NCBI RefSeq assembly: GCF_025152745.1
Contig: NZ_CP104041.1
Coordinates: forward strand, 372,001 to 436,000
Reading direction: 5' to 3'
Source of the DNA: Rhizobium sp. WSM4643
GTDB lineage: Bacteria > Pseudomonadota > Alphaproteobacteria > Rhizobiales > Rhizobiaceae
Length of the DNA stretch: 64,000 nt
The notes under the pieces are model-generated. The model was not told the origin of the DNA, did no database searches, and saw only the letters and a program-made list of their open reading frames with translations. The translations under genes and the position numbers were made by a program. Numbering within the stretch: the stretch's first letter is position 1; each line of letters starts with the position of its first letter. Positions 52,099-61,724 of this stretch are shown here, one piece after another.

Positions 52099-53136
52099 AT
52101 GGAACAAAGCCTGGTATTCGACGGTGAAAGTCTTGTTGCGCCTGGCGAAATTCGGCGGGTGGCAAGGAGGGTTGCTGCCCCGGATCCCGGCGATCTTATC
52201 GTTGCCCAGGCCGAGCTTGCCCTCAGCCTTGACGTGTCGATCCGTCAGTTCAAATCCGGCGTCGAGCCTCATGTGATCATCGAGCGTCTTACCGAAGCCT
52301 TGCATCAGATGCGGCGGCGCTTTCATCCAGAGGTGTGGGACGTCATCGTTCCGATCGCGCAATCTCATCCCGTTGCTTACTATCTTCATCAAGATCCATT
52401 GACCCGCTGGTCGTTTGAAAAGCCGCGCGGCTATTCCGGCGACGCACGTCTTCTCGATTTCATCTACGGCAGACCTGAGATTGAGGACGCCGTCGCATCA
52501 GCGAGCGACTTGGGACGTTCGATCTACGGCTACACTCGAAATGCTTCGTCATCCATCGCAGTACGGGAGCGTCGAGACATTCTGGCTCGCCGCGTTGACG
52601 AAATCGCTTCGGTCCGGCCGGGTTCCACCGAAGTCCTCGCGATTGCCGCCGGGCATCTTCGCGAGGGGCCGTTGTCGCACGCTCTGAGCGCCGGCGCGAT
52701 CAGACGCTGGGTAGCTTTGGATCAAGACCCGATCAGCGTTGGAACCGTCGCCCGCGATTTCGCCGGCACCTCCGTCGAAGCGGTGAACGGTTCGGTCAAA
52801 TCCCTGCTCGGTGGAAGGCATTCGTTGGGAATGTTCGATTTCGTCTATGCCGCGGGTCTCTATGACTATTTGCCTGACGCGGTAGCCGTAAGGCTGACCA
52901 GGAAGTGCATCAGCATGCTTAAGCCTGGCGGCACATTCCTATTCGCCAACTTCTCTCCGGAGACGGACGTCGATGGCTATATGGAGACATTCATGAACTG
53001 GGCCCTGCTGTTGCGGTCGGAACGAGAGATGGGCTTGATCGCCGGCGAAAGCACGACTGGGGCTGATATGAAGGTTTCTGTTTGGTCCGGCTCAAACCGG
53101 AGCATTGTCTACTGTGAAATTCAAAGACCGCGTTAG
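52099..53136 (+). CDS. SAM-dependent class I methyltransferase, substrate unknown
   Basis: A 345-residue protein. The C-terminal half has a Rossmann-type methyltransferase core: STEVLAIAAGHLREGPLSHA in place of motif I, WVALDQDPISVG as the acidic second strand, FDFVYAAGLYDYLPDAVAVRL and LKPGGTFLFANFSPE. The N-terminal 140 residues are helical (LTEALHQMRRRFHPEVWDVIVPIAQSHP). The usual Gly-rich motif I (E/DxGxGxG) is weakened to AAGH. The gene is divergent from the GGDEF-EAL gene across 180 bases, and AGAGGATC precedes the ATG. It is not recognised further; a small-molecule substrate is likely. Confidence 0.6.
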   Translation: MEQSLVFDGESLVAPGEIRRVARRVAAPDPGDLIVAQAELALSLDVSIRQFKSGVEPHVIIERLTEALHQMRRRFHPEVWDVIVPIAQSHPVAYYLHQDPLTRWSFEKPRGYSGDARLLDFIYGRPEIEDAVASASDLGRSIYGYTRNASSSIAVRERRDILARRVDEIASVRPGSTEVLAIAAGHLREGPLSHALSAGAIRRWVALDQDPISVGTVARDFAGTSVEAVNGSVKSLLGGRHSLGMFDFVYAAGLYDYLPDAVAVRLTRKCISMLKPGGTFLFANFSPETDVDGYMETFMNWALLLRSEREMGLIAGESTTGADMKVSVWSGSNRSIVYCEIQRPR

Positions 53137-53273
53137 GTCGCACGTTGGCTCGGCCTGAAAAAAAGAGTCCGCCTGGAAAGGGGGCGTTGCTCCTATTTGC
53201 GGAAATTTATAATCATTGGGTTCTTCATGCTTGGGAGGAAAGCGATTTCAGATTTCCACCCAAAACGCCCTTG

Positions 53274-53744
53274 TCAGATGCGTTCAATGCGGACCGGATA
53301 CGCGCCGCGCACCAGCAACGGCCCGAAGCCATCGTCGAAGCGGCCGAGCCGGATCAACCCGTCCCAGCGGTAATCCGCGTAGAACAGGGCCAGGTTACCC
53401 CACGGTTTGAAGTAGCAAAGGTCGCCCGCCTGCTCGTTTCCGAAAGCACCACTGCCTTCTTCGGTCAACTTACGCGGCAGATAGACGATCTTTTCGTTCC
53501 TGCCGTAGTCCTCGATCTTGAGGTTTAGGGGCAGCATGGAAGCAAGATCGCGCGCCGACGGATTATCGAAGAGTGTCGCCGTCAGGGGAAGCTTGTTGAA
53601 GTCAATCCTGATCCTGACATCTGACACCTTGTGAGTGGTCGAGCTGTGCCCGTCCTGCCCTTGCGCCACGAGAGGGAGGGCGGCGGCCGCCAAGGCTCCG
53701 CCCAAAATCGCGCGACGGCTCATGAACGTGGATGTCATCGACAT
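53274..53744 (-). CDS. Exported cyclophilin-like fold protein
   Basis: The protein has 156 residues from the ATG at 53744 (GCGAGG upstream). It opens with a twin-arginine-like signal (MSRRAILGGALAAAALPLVAQ). The mature part (IRIDFNKLPLTATLFDNPSARDLASMLPLNLKIEDYGRNEKIVYLP, split by strands, then GDLCYFKPWGNLALFY and GLIRLGRFDDG) matches the small bacterial cyclophilin-like domain family. These proteins usually accompany SDR and MFS genes under a LysR regulator, as here. Their biochemical role is not known. It is the third gene of the minus-strand operon. Confidence 0.75.
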   Translation of the reverse strand: MSMTSTFMSRRAILGGALAAAALPLVAQGQDGHSSTTHKVSDVRIRIDFNKLPLTATLFDNPSARDLASMLPLNLKIEDYGRNEKIVYLPRKLTEEGSGAFGNEQAGDLCYFKPWGNLALFYADYRWDGLIRLGRFDDGFGPLLVRGAYPVRIERI

Positions 53745-53757
53745 AGCGCGCCTCGCG

Positions 53758-54504
53758 TCAGACAGGTTGAGCCGTGGGCCGGAACAAGATTTCGTTGATG
53801 TCGACATCGTCTGGTTCGTTCACCGCGAAGGCGACCGTTCGGGCGAAGGTGTCCGCGCTGATGGCGATCCTGCTGACGAACTCCTTGGTGCCCGCCTGGA
53901 TGTCCTTTTCGCTGATGTGTTCGAGCAGTTCGGTACTCACTGCGCCGGGTGAAATGATCGTGGTGCGGATATTGTATGGCTTCACCTCCTTCCGCAGCCC
54001 CTCGGAGAGGGCGCGCACGGCGAATTTCGTCGCGCAGTAGACGGTGGCACCCGGATCGACCACATGACCGTAGACGGAGGACACGTTGATGATGTGCCCG
54101 GACTTCTGCGCCTTCATGTGCGGAAGCGCTGCTGCGATGCCGTAGAGCACCCCTTTGATATTCACGTCGATCATGCGATCCCACTCGTCGACCTTGAGCC
54201 GTTCGAGCGGCGCCAACGGCATCAGGCCGGCATTGTTCAGCATCACGTCGATGCGGCCGAACGCCTTGACGGCGGTGTCGACGAGCTTCTTGACTTGATG
54301 TTGATCCGTGACGTCGGTTTGGGCTGCCTTGGCTCTATAGCCTTTGGCGGCCAGCTCCTCAGCCAGCGTAGCGATACGGTCACTACGCCGCGCGCCGAGG
54401 ACGACGGACGCGCCGCGCTCAGCAAGGTGACGCGCGGTGGCTTCGCCAAGCCCGCTGCTTGCGCCGGTGATGACGACCACTTTGTTTTCGATTCCTTGTG
54501 ACAT
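53758..54504 (-). CDS. Short-chain dehydrogenase/reductase
   Basis: The protein has 248 residues from the ATG at 54504 (GGAGATCACC upstream). Classical SDR features are present: the cofactor motif [16 protein letters not shown] at about 84-87, the catalytic Ser in INVSSVYG, and YCATKFA with the Tyr and Lys. The sequence is of the YdfG/NADP-preferring type with ARRSDR after the second strand. It lies 32 bases after the MFS gene and 13 bases before the cyclophilin-like gene, so the three are one operon. The substrate is not known. Confidence 0.88.
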   Translation of the reverse strand: MSQGIENKVVVITGASSGLGEATARHLAERGASVVLGARRSDRIATLAEELAAKGYRAKAAQTDVTDQHQVKKLVDTAVKAFGRIDVMLNNAGLMPLAPLERLKVDEWDRMIDVNIKGVLYGIAAALPHMKAQKSGHIINVSSVYGHVVDPGATVYCATKFAVRALSEGLRKEVKPYNIRTTIISPGAVSTELLEHISEKDIQAGTKEFVSRIAISADTFARTVAFAVNEPDDVDINEILFRPTAQPV

Positions 54505-54536
54505 GGTGATCTCCATTTTTGAGGTTTCGGAAGGTT

Positions 54537-55724
54537 TCAGGCGCGGCGGCCGGCGAGTGCGGCGAGGACAGCCGAACCGGCGAGAAGGCAGGCGGCCAGA
54601 AGGAAGGTGCTCCACCATCCCGCGGTGTCGAACAGTACGCCGCCAGCGAAAGCGCCGCCGGCAATGGCAAGTTGGATCAGCGCCACCTGCAGCCCACCTG
54701 CGGCTTCCAACTCACCGGGGACGATGGCGGCCATCCAGGTGTTCCAGGCAACCGGAATCGGGGTTGAGAAAAATCCCCACATGACGAGCAGGGATGCCGT
54801 AACCGCGGCGAACGGCCCGAGAACGATCAGCAGCAGGGCAATGAGCGCAAGAGCACCCGGCAGGCCTACGAGAACGAGGCGGAGGTGCCGCCGGGCGACG
54901 AAGCCAATGACGGAGGTTCCAGCCAGTCCACCGACGCCAAGGCCGAGAAGCACCATGGACAGAACATTCAATTCGAGGCCCGTGACGCCTTCGAGGAATG
55001 GACGAAGATATATGGACAGCGCGTTCTGGCCGATGAAGGCGAGAGCAGTCGCCGCCATTCCTATCGCGAATGTGCGATTGCGCAGCAACCCGAATATTCT
55101 GGCCACCGAGACGGTTGATGTCGCCGGCATCCTCGGCAGGACGACCAGTTGCCAGACGAGCGCGGCAATTCCGATTGGCACCGTGATGAAGAAGGTTCCG
55201 CGCCATCCGATCAACCCGCCAAGAAAACTGCCGAGCGGTGCGGCAAGGACGAGCGCGAATGCGGTGCCACCTTGCAGAAGCGCAATCGCCTTGGGCAGGT
55301 CACGGTCCGAAGTCAGGCGTGCCAGAATAGCCGTCGACAGCGACCAGAAGCCGCCGATCGAAACGCCGACCAGGGACCGCCCGACGAGAAAGACTAGGAA
55401 GTTGGGTGCAAGGGCAACCGCCAAACTCGATACAACAAGAACCGCCGTATAGAGCAGGACGACAGACTTGCGGTCGATCCTCGCCAGGAATGCATTGCCG
55501 AAAAGACTGGTGATAACCGCAAAGACTCCCGACACGGTGATCGCCAATCCGGCTTGCCCCTCTGACACCGAGAGATCCGTGGCGATTGGAGTCAGAAGGC
55601 TCACAGGGAGAAATTCCAGCCCCACCAGCAGGAAAGTGAGAAGCGAGAGACAGGTCACAGCAGACCATGAGGTCGCCGTGTCGTCCGTCAGTGAGGTCTC
55701 ATCCAATGTCAACTCGACGGTCAT
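54537..55724 (-). CDS. MFS transporter (AraJ/NepI-like drug or sugar efflux)
   Basis: A 395-residue protein with twelve predicted membrane segments. Family landmarks are [60 protein letters not shown], and the loop-2/3 [23 protein letters not shown]. It is typical of the DHA1-type proton-driven efflux pumps. It is first in an operon with an SDR and a cyclophilin-like protein and divergent from a LysR gene 95 bases away, which is the probable regulator. The exported compound is unknown. Confidence 0.87.
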   Translation of the reverse strand: MTVELTLDETSLTDDTATSWSAVTCLSLLTFLLVGLEFLPVSLLTPIATDLSVSEGQAGLAITVSGVFAVITSLFGNAFLARIDRKSVVLLYTAVLVVSSLAVALAPNFLVFLVGRSLVGVSIGGFWSLSTAILARLTSDRDLPKAIALLQGGTAFALVLAAPLGSFLGGLIGWRGTFFITVPIGIAALVWQLVVLPRMPATSTVSVARIFGLLRNRTFAIGMAATALAFIGQNALSIYLRPFLEGVTGLELNVLSMVLLGLGVGGLAGTSVIGFVARRHLRLVLVGLPGALALIALLLIVLGPFAAVTASLLVMWGFFSTPIPVAWNTWMAAIVPGELEAAGGLQVALIQLAIAGGAFAGGVLFDTAGWWSTFLLAACLLAGSAVLAALAGRRA

Positions 55725-55818
55725 GCATGTTCTCCTGTCCGTTGCCAGATAGATAGCCGGACTGGTTTTGCTCGACTAGAAGCTATAATCTGAATGTCGT
55801 GATGAAGGAGATTCAACA

Positions 55819-56715
55819 ATGCGGCGCGACGAGTTCACGGAAATGCGTGCGTTTCTGGAGGTGGCTCAGGAGCGGAGTTTCACGCGCGCTGCATCAAAAT
55901 TGGGAGTCACGCGCTCGGCGTTGAGCCATACGATCAGCGCGCTCGAAGCCCGGCTCGGAGTCCGGCTTCTCTCCCGCACGACGCGGGACGTGGCTCCCAC
56001 GGCGGCTGGTGCGCGTCTCGTGGAAAGCATCCAGCCGCATTTCGAGAGCATCGCCGCCGGGATCAGTGCCCTCGGCGCGTTGCGCGACAAGCCCTCGGGC
56101 ACAGTCCACCTCGTATGTCCCGATGATGCCGTGGAGCTGGTCTTCCGTTCGAGGCTTCCGGCATTTCTACGGGATTACCCCGATGTCACCGTGGAACTCA
56201 TCATCGACAACGGTTTCACAAACATCGTCGAGCGCCAATTCGATGCCGGTGTGCGGCTCGGCGAAGCGATTGCGCGCGACATGGTGGCCGTTCGCATTGG
56301 ACCTGATATTTCCTACGCCGTGGTCGGATCACTTGAGTATTTTGCGACCCGCACTGTGCCTTCGATCCCTCATGACTTGACGGACCACAATTGCGTCAAC
56401 TTGCGACTTCCGACGTCAGGCGCTCTCTATGCCTGGGAGTTCGAAAAGGATGGCCGCGAGTTCAGCGTTCGTGTGGAAGGCCAGCTCGTGATGAGCAACA
56501 TAGGGCCGGCGATCAATGCCGCTCTCGATGGCGCGGGGCTGTCTTATGTGCCGAGGGACCTCGTCCGGCAATATTGTGACAGCGGTCAACTGAAGGAAGT
56601 GCTGGCGGATTGGGCACCAACGTTCCAAGGATATCATCTCTATTACCCCAGCCGGCGCCATCCGTCCCCTGCTTTCTCCGCCTTCGTCGAAGCCTTCCGC
56701 TACCGGCATCGGTAA
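55819..56715 (+). CDS. LysR-family regulator divergent from the MFS/SDR operon
   Basis: A 298-residue protein. The N-terminal helix-turn-helix is FLEVAQERSFTRAASKLGVTRSALSHTISALEARLGVRLLSRTTRDV, of the CrgA/DmlR-like group. The C-terminal domain has GTVHLVCPDDAVELVF, RQFDAGVRLGEAIARDMVAV and a late LKEVLADWAPTFQGYHLYYPSRR. GGAG precedes the ATG. It should control the divergent MFS-SDR-cyclophilin operon. No perfect T-N11-A box was found in the short region between them. Confidence 0.87.
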   Translation: MRRDEFTEMRAFLEVAQERSFTRAASKLGVTRSALSHTISALEARLGVRLLSRTTRDVAPTAAGARLVESIQPHFESIAAGISALGALRDKPSGTVHLVCPDDAVELVFRSRLPAFLRDYPDVTVELIIDNGFTNIVERQFDAGVRLGEAIARDMVAVRIGPDISYAVVGSLEYFATRTVPSIPHDLTDHNCVNLRLPTSGALYAWEFEKDGREFSVRVEGQLVMSNIGPAINAALDGAGLSYVPRDLVRQYCDSGQLKEVLADWAPTFQGYHLYYPSRRHPSPAFSAFVEAFRYRHR

Positions 56716-56961
56716 CCAATGATGGAAGCTTTGACGGGATGGTGGAATGAGTACGGCAAGAGTGTGCCGGTGAAACTAAACGCACGCGGTCGGAAAGCGA
56801 GAGATGGCTGAACTGCCTGGGGGTCGATTGCTACCCCTGCCGCAACCGCTTTGGCGCAATACCGACGACAATGAAGATATCGCAGTTCGTCCGGCAGCAA
56901 ATTGGACGGATTTTGGATGCTGCGGCAACTCACCGGCAGGTGGTCATCCCAAGGATAACAT

Positions 56962-57456
56962 TCACGAAAAACTCGAACCGGACTTGTCCCAGCCTTCCTT
57001 GACCGTTTCCATCGCGACGTTCGTCGATGTGCTGGCGACGTGGGGCAGTGTCGAGATGCGCTCGCCGAGGACGCGGCGGTAGCGGCCGATATCGCGCGTG
57101 CGGATCTTCAGGAGATAGTCGAACCTGCCGGCGATCATATGGCACTCTTCGACTTCGCTGATCTTCTTGATGGCATCGTTGAAGCTTTTCAGCGCGTTCT
57201 CGCGGGTATCGGAGAGCTTCACCTCGACGAAAGCAATGTGGTCGAGCTGCATTTTCGACGGATTGAGGACGGCCTTGAAGCCTTCGATATAGCCTTCGCT
57301 GATCAGCCTTTTGAAGCGGAGCTGGCACGGCGTCTTCGAGAGGCCGACACGCGCCGCGAGATCGGTGATCGACAGTCTGCCGTCCTCGGCAAGAGCCGCG
57401 AGGATTTTCCTGTCGAATTGGTCCAATTCACTAAAGATATCGGGTTCGCCAGCCAT
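56962..57456 (-). CDS. putR: Lrp/AsnC-family regulator, PutR-like
   Basis: The protein has 164 residues from the ATG at 57456; the open frame extends 60 codons further without coding character. The N-terminal HTH is LDQFDRKILAALAEDGRLSITDLAARVGLSKTPCQLRFKRL, and the C-terminal RAM domain has FVEVKLSD and VEECHMIAGRFDYLLKIRTRDIGRYRRVLGERI (split). It is divergent from putA. The putA product here lacks the N-terminal ribbon-helix-helix repressor domain, so a separate Lrp-type activator such as PutR, responding to proline, is expected in Rhizobiaceae. Confidence 0.87.
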   Translation of the reverse strand: MAGEPDIFSELDQFDRKILAALAEDGRLSITDLAARVGLSKTPCQLRFKRLISEGYIEGFKAVLNPSKMQLDHIAFVEVKLSDTRENALKSFNDAIKKISEVEECHMIAGRFDYLLKIRTRDIGRYRRVLGERISTLPHVASTSTNVAMETVKEGWDKSGSSFS

Positions 57457-57628
57457 TCGAACTCTCAAGAGTGCTTTAATAAGTTCATACAGGCTGATAT
57501 CTGCAAAAATCAAGTGAGATCGAGATCTGCGATCTGTGATACTTTGTGCGTCGACAATGGGATGGAAGGCGCAGGCGCTGACGGATCGCCAGGATCGCAT
57601 CGGCGCCGCACGCAAAATGGGGTCATGC

Positions 57629-57835
57629 ATGCGCAAGGAAGAACCGGATGACGATCAGAAGCCGAACCTGCTCGCCCACTACCGACCGGTGGCGATAAGA
57701 GCGGTTGCTGCGGCGCTCACCCTCAAGCGCAACAATCCGGATGCGCGTCCGCTTCGCGAGACGGAATATTCCGGCCCGGCCGCCTCGGACGACGCTGATT
57801 GGGACGATGAACCCGGCGTCTCATTCATCCGTTAA
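57629..57835 (+). CDS. Small hypothetical protein upstream of putA
   Basis: A 68-codon frame from the ATG at 57629: MRKEEPDDDQKPNLLAHYRP, an alanine-rich basic middle (AIRAVAAALTLKR) and an acidic end (DDADWDDEPGVSFIR). The composition looks protein-like and differs from shadow frames nearby. It ends 28 bases before the putA start. It could be a conserved rhizobial small protein co-expressed with putA, or an untranslated leader. No domain is recognised. Confidence 0.45.
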   Translation: MRKEEPDDDQKPNLLAHYRPVAIRAVAAALTLKRNNPDARPLRETEYSGPAASDDADWDDEPGVSFIR

Positions 57836-57862
57836 ACTAGATATCGACTGATAGAGACCTTC

Positions 57863-60800
57863 ATGTTGAACGCAGCGATCGAGACTACTCCATCCAAAGA
57901 CGCCGCCGACGGCGCGCCGTTTTCCGGCTTTGCGCCACCGATCCGACCGCAATCCGAACTTCGCCAGGCCATCACGGCAGCCTATCGCCGGCCGGAAACC
58001 GAGTGCCTGCCGCCGCTCGTTGCCGCCGCGCGTGTCTCCGAGGCAAAACGCTATGACATTCGCAGTACGGCCCGCAGCCTGATCGAAGCGTTGCGCGCCA
58101 AGCACAAGGGGACCGGTGTCGAAGGGCTGGTGCAGGAATATTCGCTCTCCAGCCAGGAAGGCGTGGCACTGATGTGCCTCGCCGAAGCGCTGCTGCGCAT
58201 TCCCGATACCGAAACGCGGGACGCGCTGATCCGCGACAAGATCGCCGAGGGCAACTGGACCTCCCACATCGGCGGCGGAAAATCCATGTTCGTCAATGCC
58301 GCAACCTGGGGCCTCGTCGTTACCGGCAAGCTGACGTCGACCGTCAACGACCGAAGCCTGTCGGCAGCGCTGACGCGGCTGATCGCGCGCGCCGGCGAGC
58401 CGGTCATCCGTCGCGGCGTCGATATGGCGATGCGCATGATGGGCGAGCAGTTCGTCACCGGCGAAACGATTGCGGAGGCGCTGAAACGCGCCCGGCCGCT
58501 GGAAGCGCGCGGCTTCCGCTATTCGTACGACATGCTGGGCGAGGCCGCCACGACGGGCGCCGATGCCGAGCGTTATTACCGGGATTACGAAAAGGCGATC
58601 CACGCCATCGGCAAGGCGTCGGACGGGCGCGGCATCTATGACGGCCCGGGCATATCGATCAAGCTTTCGGCCCTGCATCCGCGTTACGTAAGGTCGCAAG
58701 CCGGACGGGTGATGAGCGAGTTGCTGCCGAAGGTGAAGAAGCTCGCCGCTCTCGCCAAGACCTATGATATCGGCCTCAATATCGACGCAGAGGAAGCCGA
58801 TCGGCTGGAGCTTTCGCTCGATCTCCTCGAGGACCTTTGCTTCGCCCCTGAGCTTGCCGGATGGAATGGGCTCGGCTTTGTCGTGCAGGCCTATGGCAAG
58901 CGCTGCCCCTTCGTCCTCGACTACATCGTCGATCTCGCGCGCCGTTCCGGGCGGCGGATCATGGTTCGTCTCGTCAAGGGCGCCTACTGGGATGCCGAGA
59001 TCAAGCGCGCCCAGTTGGATGGTCTCGAGGATTATCCGGTCTATACCCGCAAGATCTACACCGATGTCGCCTACGTCGCCTGCGCGCGCAAGCTGCTCGA
59101 TGCTCCGGATGCGGTCTTCCCGCAATTTGCCACCCATAACGCGCAGACGCTCGCCACGATCTATCGTCTGGCCGGTCCTGATTTCACCGTCGGCAAATAC
59201 GAGTTCCAGTGCCTGCACGGCATGGGCGAACCGCTCTACGACGAGGTCGTCGGCAAGGAAAAACTGGACCGGCCCTGCCGCATCTATGCGCCTGTGGGAA
59301 CACATGAGACGCTGCTCGCCTATCTGGTGCGGCGCCTTCTGGAAAATGGTGCCAATTCCTCCTTCGTGCACCGCATCTCCGATCCGAATGTCTCAGTCGA
59401 GGCGCTGATCGCCGATCCCGCCGAAATCGTCGCAGCCATGCCTGCCGTTGGCGCGCCCCACGCGCAGATCGCCTCGCCGAAGGCTCTTTACGGCAACGCT
59501 CGGGTAAATTCCGATGGTCTCGATCTCGCGAACGAGGCCACGCTTCTGGATTTGGCTGAGGCGCTCACTTCTACGGCTGCTGCGCCGTGGCATGCGCTTC
59601 CCATTCTTGCGGATGGCTCTACGGATGGGGTAACACGCGATGTTCTCAATCCTGCCGATCACCGGGATGTTGTCGGCACGGTGACCGAAGTGAAGGTCGA
59701 GGACGCCACGCGCATCGTTCGCATGGCTGCGGAGTACGCGCCGCAATGGGCCGCCGTACCGCCGGCCGAGCGCGCGGCCTGCCTGGAACGGGCCGCCGAC
59801 ATCATGCAGGCCCGCATCAAGGTGCTGATGGGCATCGTCATGCGCGAGGCCGGAAAGTCTGCGGCCAATGCCGTCGGCGAAGTGCGTGAGGCCATCGACT
59901 TCCTGCGCTATTACGCCGAGCAGGCGCGCAAGACGCTGGGCCCCTCGCATGCGCCTCTCGGCCCGATCGTCTGCATCAGCCCGTGGAATTTCCCGCTGGC
60001 GATTTTCACCGGGCAGGTCGCCGCAGCTTTGGTGGCCGGCAATCCCGTGCTTGCCAAACCGGCCGGTGTCACGCCGATCATCGCTTCGGAGAGCGTGAAG
60101 ATCCTTCACGAGGCGGGCGTGCCTGTCGGTGCCTTGCAGTTCGTGCCCGGCAGCGGCCGCCTCGGCGCCGGCATGGTCGGAGCGGAGGAGACGGCAGGCG
60201 TCATGTTTACCGGGTCGACCGAAGTTGCCCGCATGATCCAGGCGCAACTGACGGAACGGTTGTCGGCGAGCGGCAAGCCGATTCCGCTGATCGCCGAAAC
60301 CGGCGGCCAGAACGGCATGATCGTCGACTCCTCGGCATTGGCCGAGCAGGTGGTGGCCGACGTCATTGCCTCTGCTTTCGATAGCGCCGGCCAGCGCTGC
60401 TCGGCGCTCAGGGTTCTCTGCCTTCAGGACGATGTCGCCGACAGGACGCTCAACATGCTGAAGGGCGCCTTCCGCGAGCTGACGATCGGCCGTACCGATC
60501 GGCTGAGCATCGATGTCGGCCCTGTCATCAACGACAGCGCAAAGACGGAGATCGACCAGCACATCGAGCATATGCGCGGCTTGGGCCGCAAAGTGGATCA
60601 GCTGCCGCTGCCCGAAAGTGCGGCGGCGGGGACCTTCGTTCCGCCGACGATCATCGAGATCCAGTCGCTGTCGGACCTGACGAGGGAGATCTTCGGACCG
60701 GTCCTGCATGTCGTCCGCTTCAAGCGAAACGGGCTCGACCGTCTGATCGACGACATCAACGCATCGGGTTATGGTCTGACATTCGGGCTTCACACCCGGC

Positions 60801-61570
60801 TGGATGAAACGATCGCGCATGTGACCAGCCGCATCAAGGCTGGAAACCTTTACGTCAACCGGAACATCATCGGCGCCGTCGTCGGCGTGCAGCCGTTCGG
60901 CGGCCGAGGCCTGTCGGGAACGGGACCGAAGGCCGGCGGTCCGCTCTATATCGGCCGGCTGGTGCAGCGTGCGCCCGTGCCGCCGCAGCAGGATTCCGTT
61001 CATACGGACCTCGCCCTTCGTGACTACATCGTCTGGCTCGACAAGAAGGGCCTGTCGGGCGAGGGGGAAGCGGCGCGTGGATATGCGAGCCGCTCGGCGC
61101 TCGGGCTCGAACGTGAACTCACCGGTCCGGTCGGCGAGCTCAATCTCTACGCGCTCCATCCCCGCGGCCGTATTCTCATCGTGCCGCAGACGGAAGGCGG
61201 GCTTCATCGTCAGATCGCCGCAGCCCTATCGACCGGCAACCACATCGTCGTGGACGCCGGCTCCCTATCGAAGTCAGTCCTGGCGGATCTTCCGGCGGCA
61301 GTCGCCAGCCGGATTTCCTGGACATCCGATTGGGAAAAGGACGGGCCGTTTTCCGGTGCCCTCGTCGAAGGGGATCGCGACAGGGTCCTGGCCGTCAATC
61401 AGAAGATCGCCCACCTGCCTGGTCCGCTTCTGTTGGTCCAGGCCGCGACGACCGAGGAATTGGCGAGCGATCCCGAAGCCTATTGCCTCAATTGGTTGCT
61501 GGAGGAAGTGTCGACGTCGATCAACACCGCGGCTGCCGGGGGCAATGCAAGCCTGATGGCCATCGGCTGA
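57863..61570 (+). CDS. putA: Bifunctional proline dehydrogenase / P5C dehydrogenase
   Basis: A 1235-residue protein. Residues about 180-470 are the FAD proline dehydrogenase barrel (RGFRYSYDMLGEAATTGADAE split, GISIKLSALHPRY, MVRLVKGAYWDAEIKRAQ, FATHNAQTLA). Residues about 530-1000 are the NAD aldehyde dehydrogenase (CISPWNFPLAIFTGQVAAAL, ETGGQNGMIVDSSAL, catalytic Cys in DSAGQRCSALRVLCLQ). A C-terminal domain of about 200 residues follows. There is no N-terminal DNA-binding domain, so it is an enzyme only. It oxidises proline to glutamate, the last stage for proline derived from the betaine island. The divergent PutR gene likely controls it. Confidence 0.95.
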   Translation: MLNAAIETTPSKDAADGAPFSGFAPPIRPQSELRQAITAAYRRPETECLPPLVAAARVSEAKRYDIRSTARSLIEALRAKHKGTGVEGLVQEYSLSSQEGVALMCLAEALLRIPDTETRDALIRDKIAEGNWTSHIGGGKSMFVNAATWGLVVTGKLTSTVNDRSLSAALTRLIARAGEPVIRRGVDMAMRMMGEQFVTGETIAEALKRARPLEARGFRYSYDMLGEAATTGADAERYYRDYEKAIHAIGKASDGRGIYDGPGISIKLSALHPRYVRSQAGRVMSELLPKVKKLAALAKTYDIGLNIDAEEADRLELSLDLLEDLCFAPELAGWNGLGFVVQAYGKRCPFVLDYIVDLARRSGRRIMVRLVKGAYWDAEIKRAQLDGLEDYPVYTRKIYTDVAYVACARKLLDAPDAVFPQFATHNAQTLATIYRLAGPDFTVGKYEFQCLHGMGEPLYDEVVGKEKLDRPCRIYAPVGTHETLLAYLVRRLLENGANSSFVHRISDPNVSVEALIADPAEIVAAMPAVGAPHAQIASPKALYGNARVNSDGLDLANEATLLDLAEALTSTAAAPWHALPILADGSTDGVTRDVLNPADHRDVVGTVTEVKVEDATRIVRMAAEYAPQWAAVPPAERAACLERAADIMQARIKVLMGIVMREAGKSAANAVGEVREAIDFLRYYAEQARKTLGPSHAPLGPIVCISPWNFPLAIFTGQVAAALVAGNPVLAKPAGVTPIIASESVKILHEAGVPVGALQFVPGSGRLGAGMVGAEETAGVMFTGSTEVARMIQAQLTERLSASGKPIPLIAETGGQNGMIVDSSALAEQVVADVIASAFDSAGQRCSALRVLCLQDDVADRTLNMLKGAFRELTIGRTDRLSIDVGPVINDSAKTEIDQHIEHMRGLGRKVDQLPLPESAAAGTFVPPTIIEIQSLSDLTREIFGPVLHVVRFKRNGLDRLIDDINASGYGLTFGLHTRLDETIAHVTSRIKAGNLYVNRNIIGAVVGVQPFGGRGLSGTGPKAGGPLYIGRLVQRAPVPPQQDSVHTDLALRDYIVWLDKKGLSGEGEAARGYASRSALGLERELTGPVGELNLYALHPRGRILIVPQTEGGLHRQIAAALSTGNHIVVDAGSLSKSVLADLPAAVASRISWTSDWEKDGPFSGALVEGDRDRVLAVNQKIAHLPGPLLLVQAATTEELASDPEAYCLNWLLEEVSTSINTAAAGGNASLMAIG

Positions 61571-61654
61571 GTGACAAGGCGAGGGCGCAGAAAATATGGT
61601 CATCGTCGGCATATATCGCCGATCAAACTCAGACGAGAAGAGGGCTTCTGAGCG

Positions 61655-61712
61655 CTGCATGACGCGAAGCGTGTTATTCCAGTTATTTGCGTAGACGATT
61701 CACGTCATGCAG
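61655..61712. terminator. Inverted repeat between convergent putA and dehydratase genes
   Basis: CTGCATGACG (61655-61664) and CGTCATGCAG (61703-61712) are exact reverse complements, 38 bases apart, in the 154-base gap between convergent genes. It could act as a weak bidirectional terminator, but the large loop makes that uncertain. Confidence 0.3.
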
Positions 61713-61724
61713 GTGGAGGGAGGT

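Noticed and set aside
57821..61207. Two long minus-strand frames (516 and 604 codons) opposite putA
   Set aside because: Both lie fully within putA, whose enzyme motifs are unmistakable; the antisense translations show no recognisable fold.
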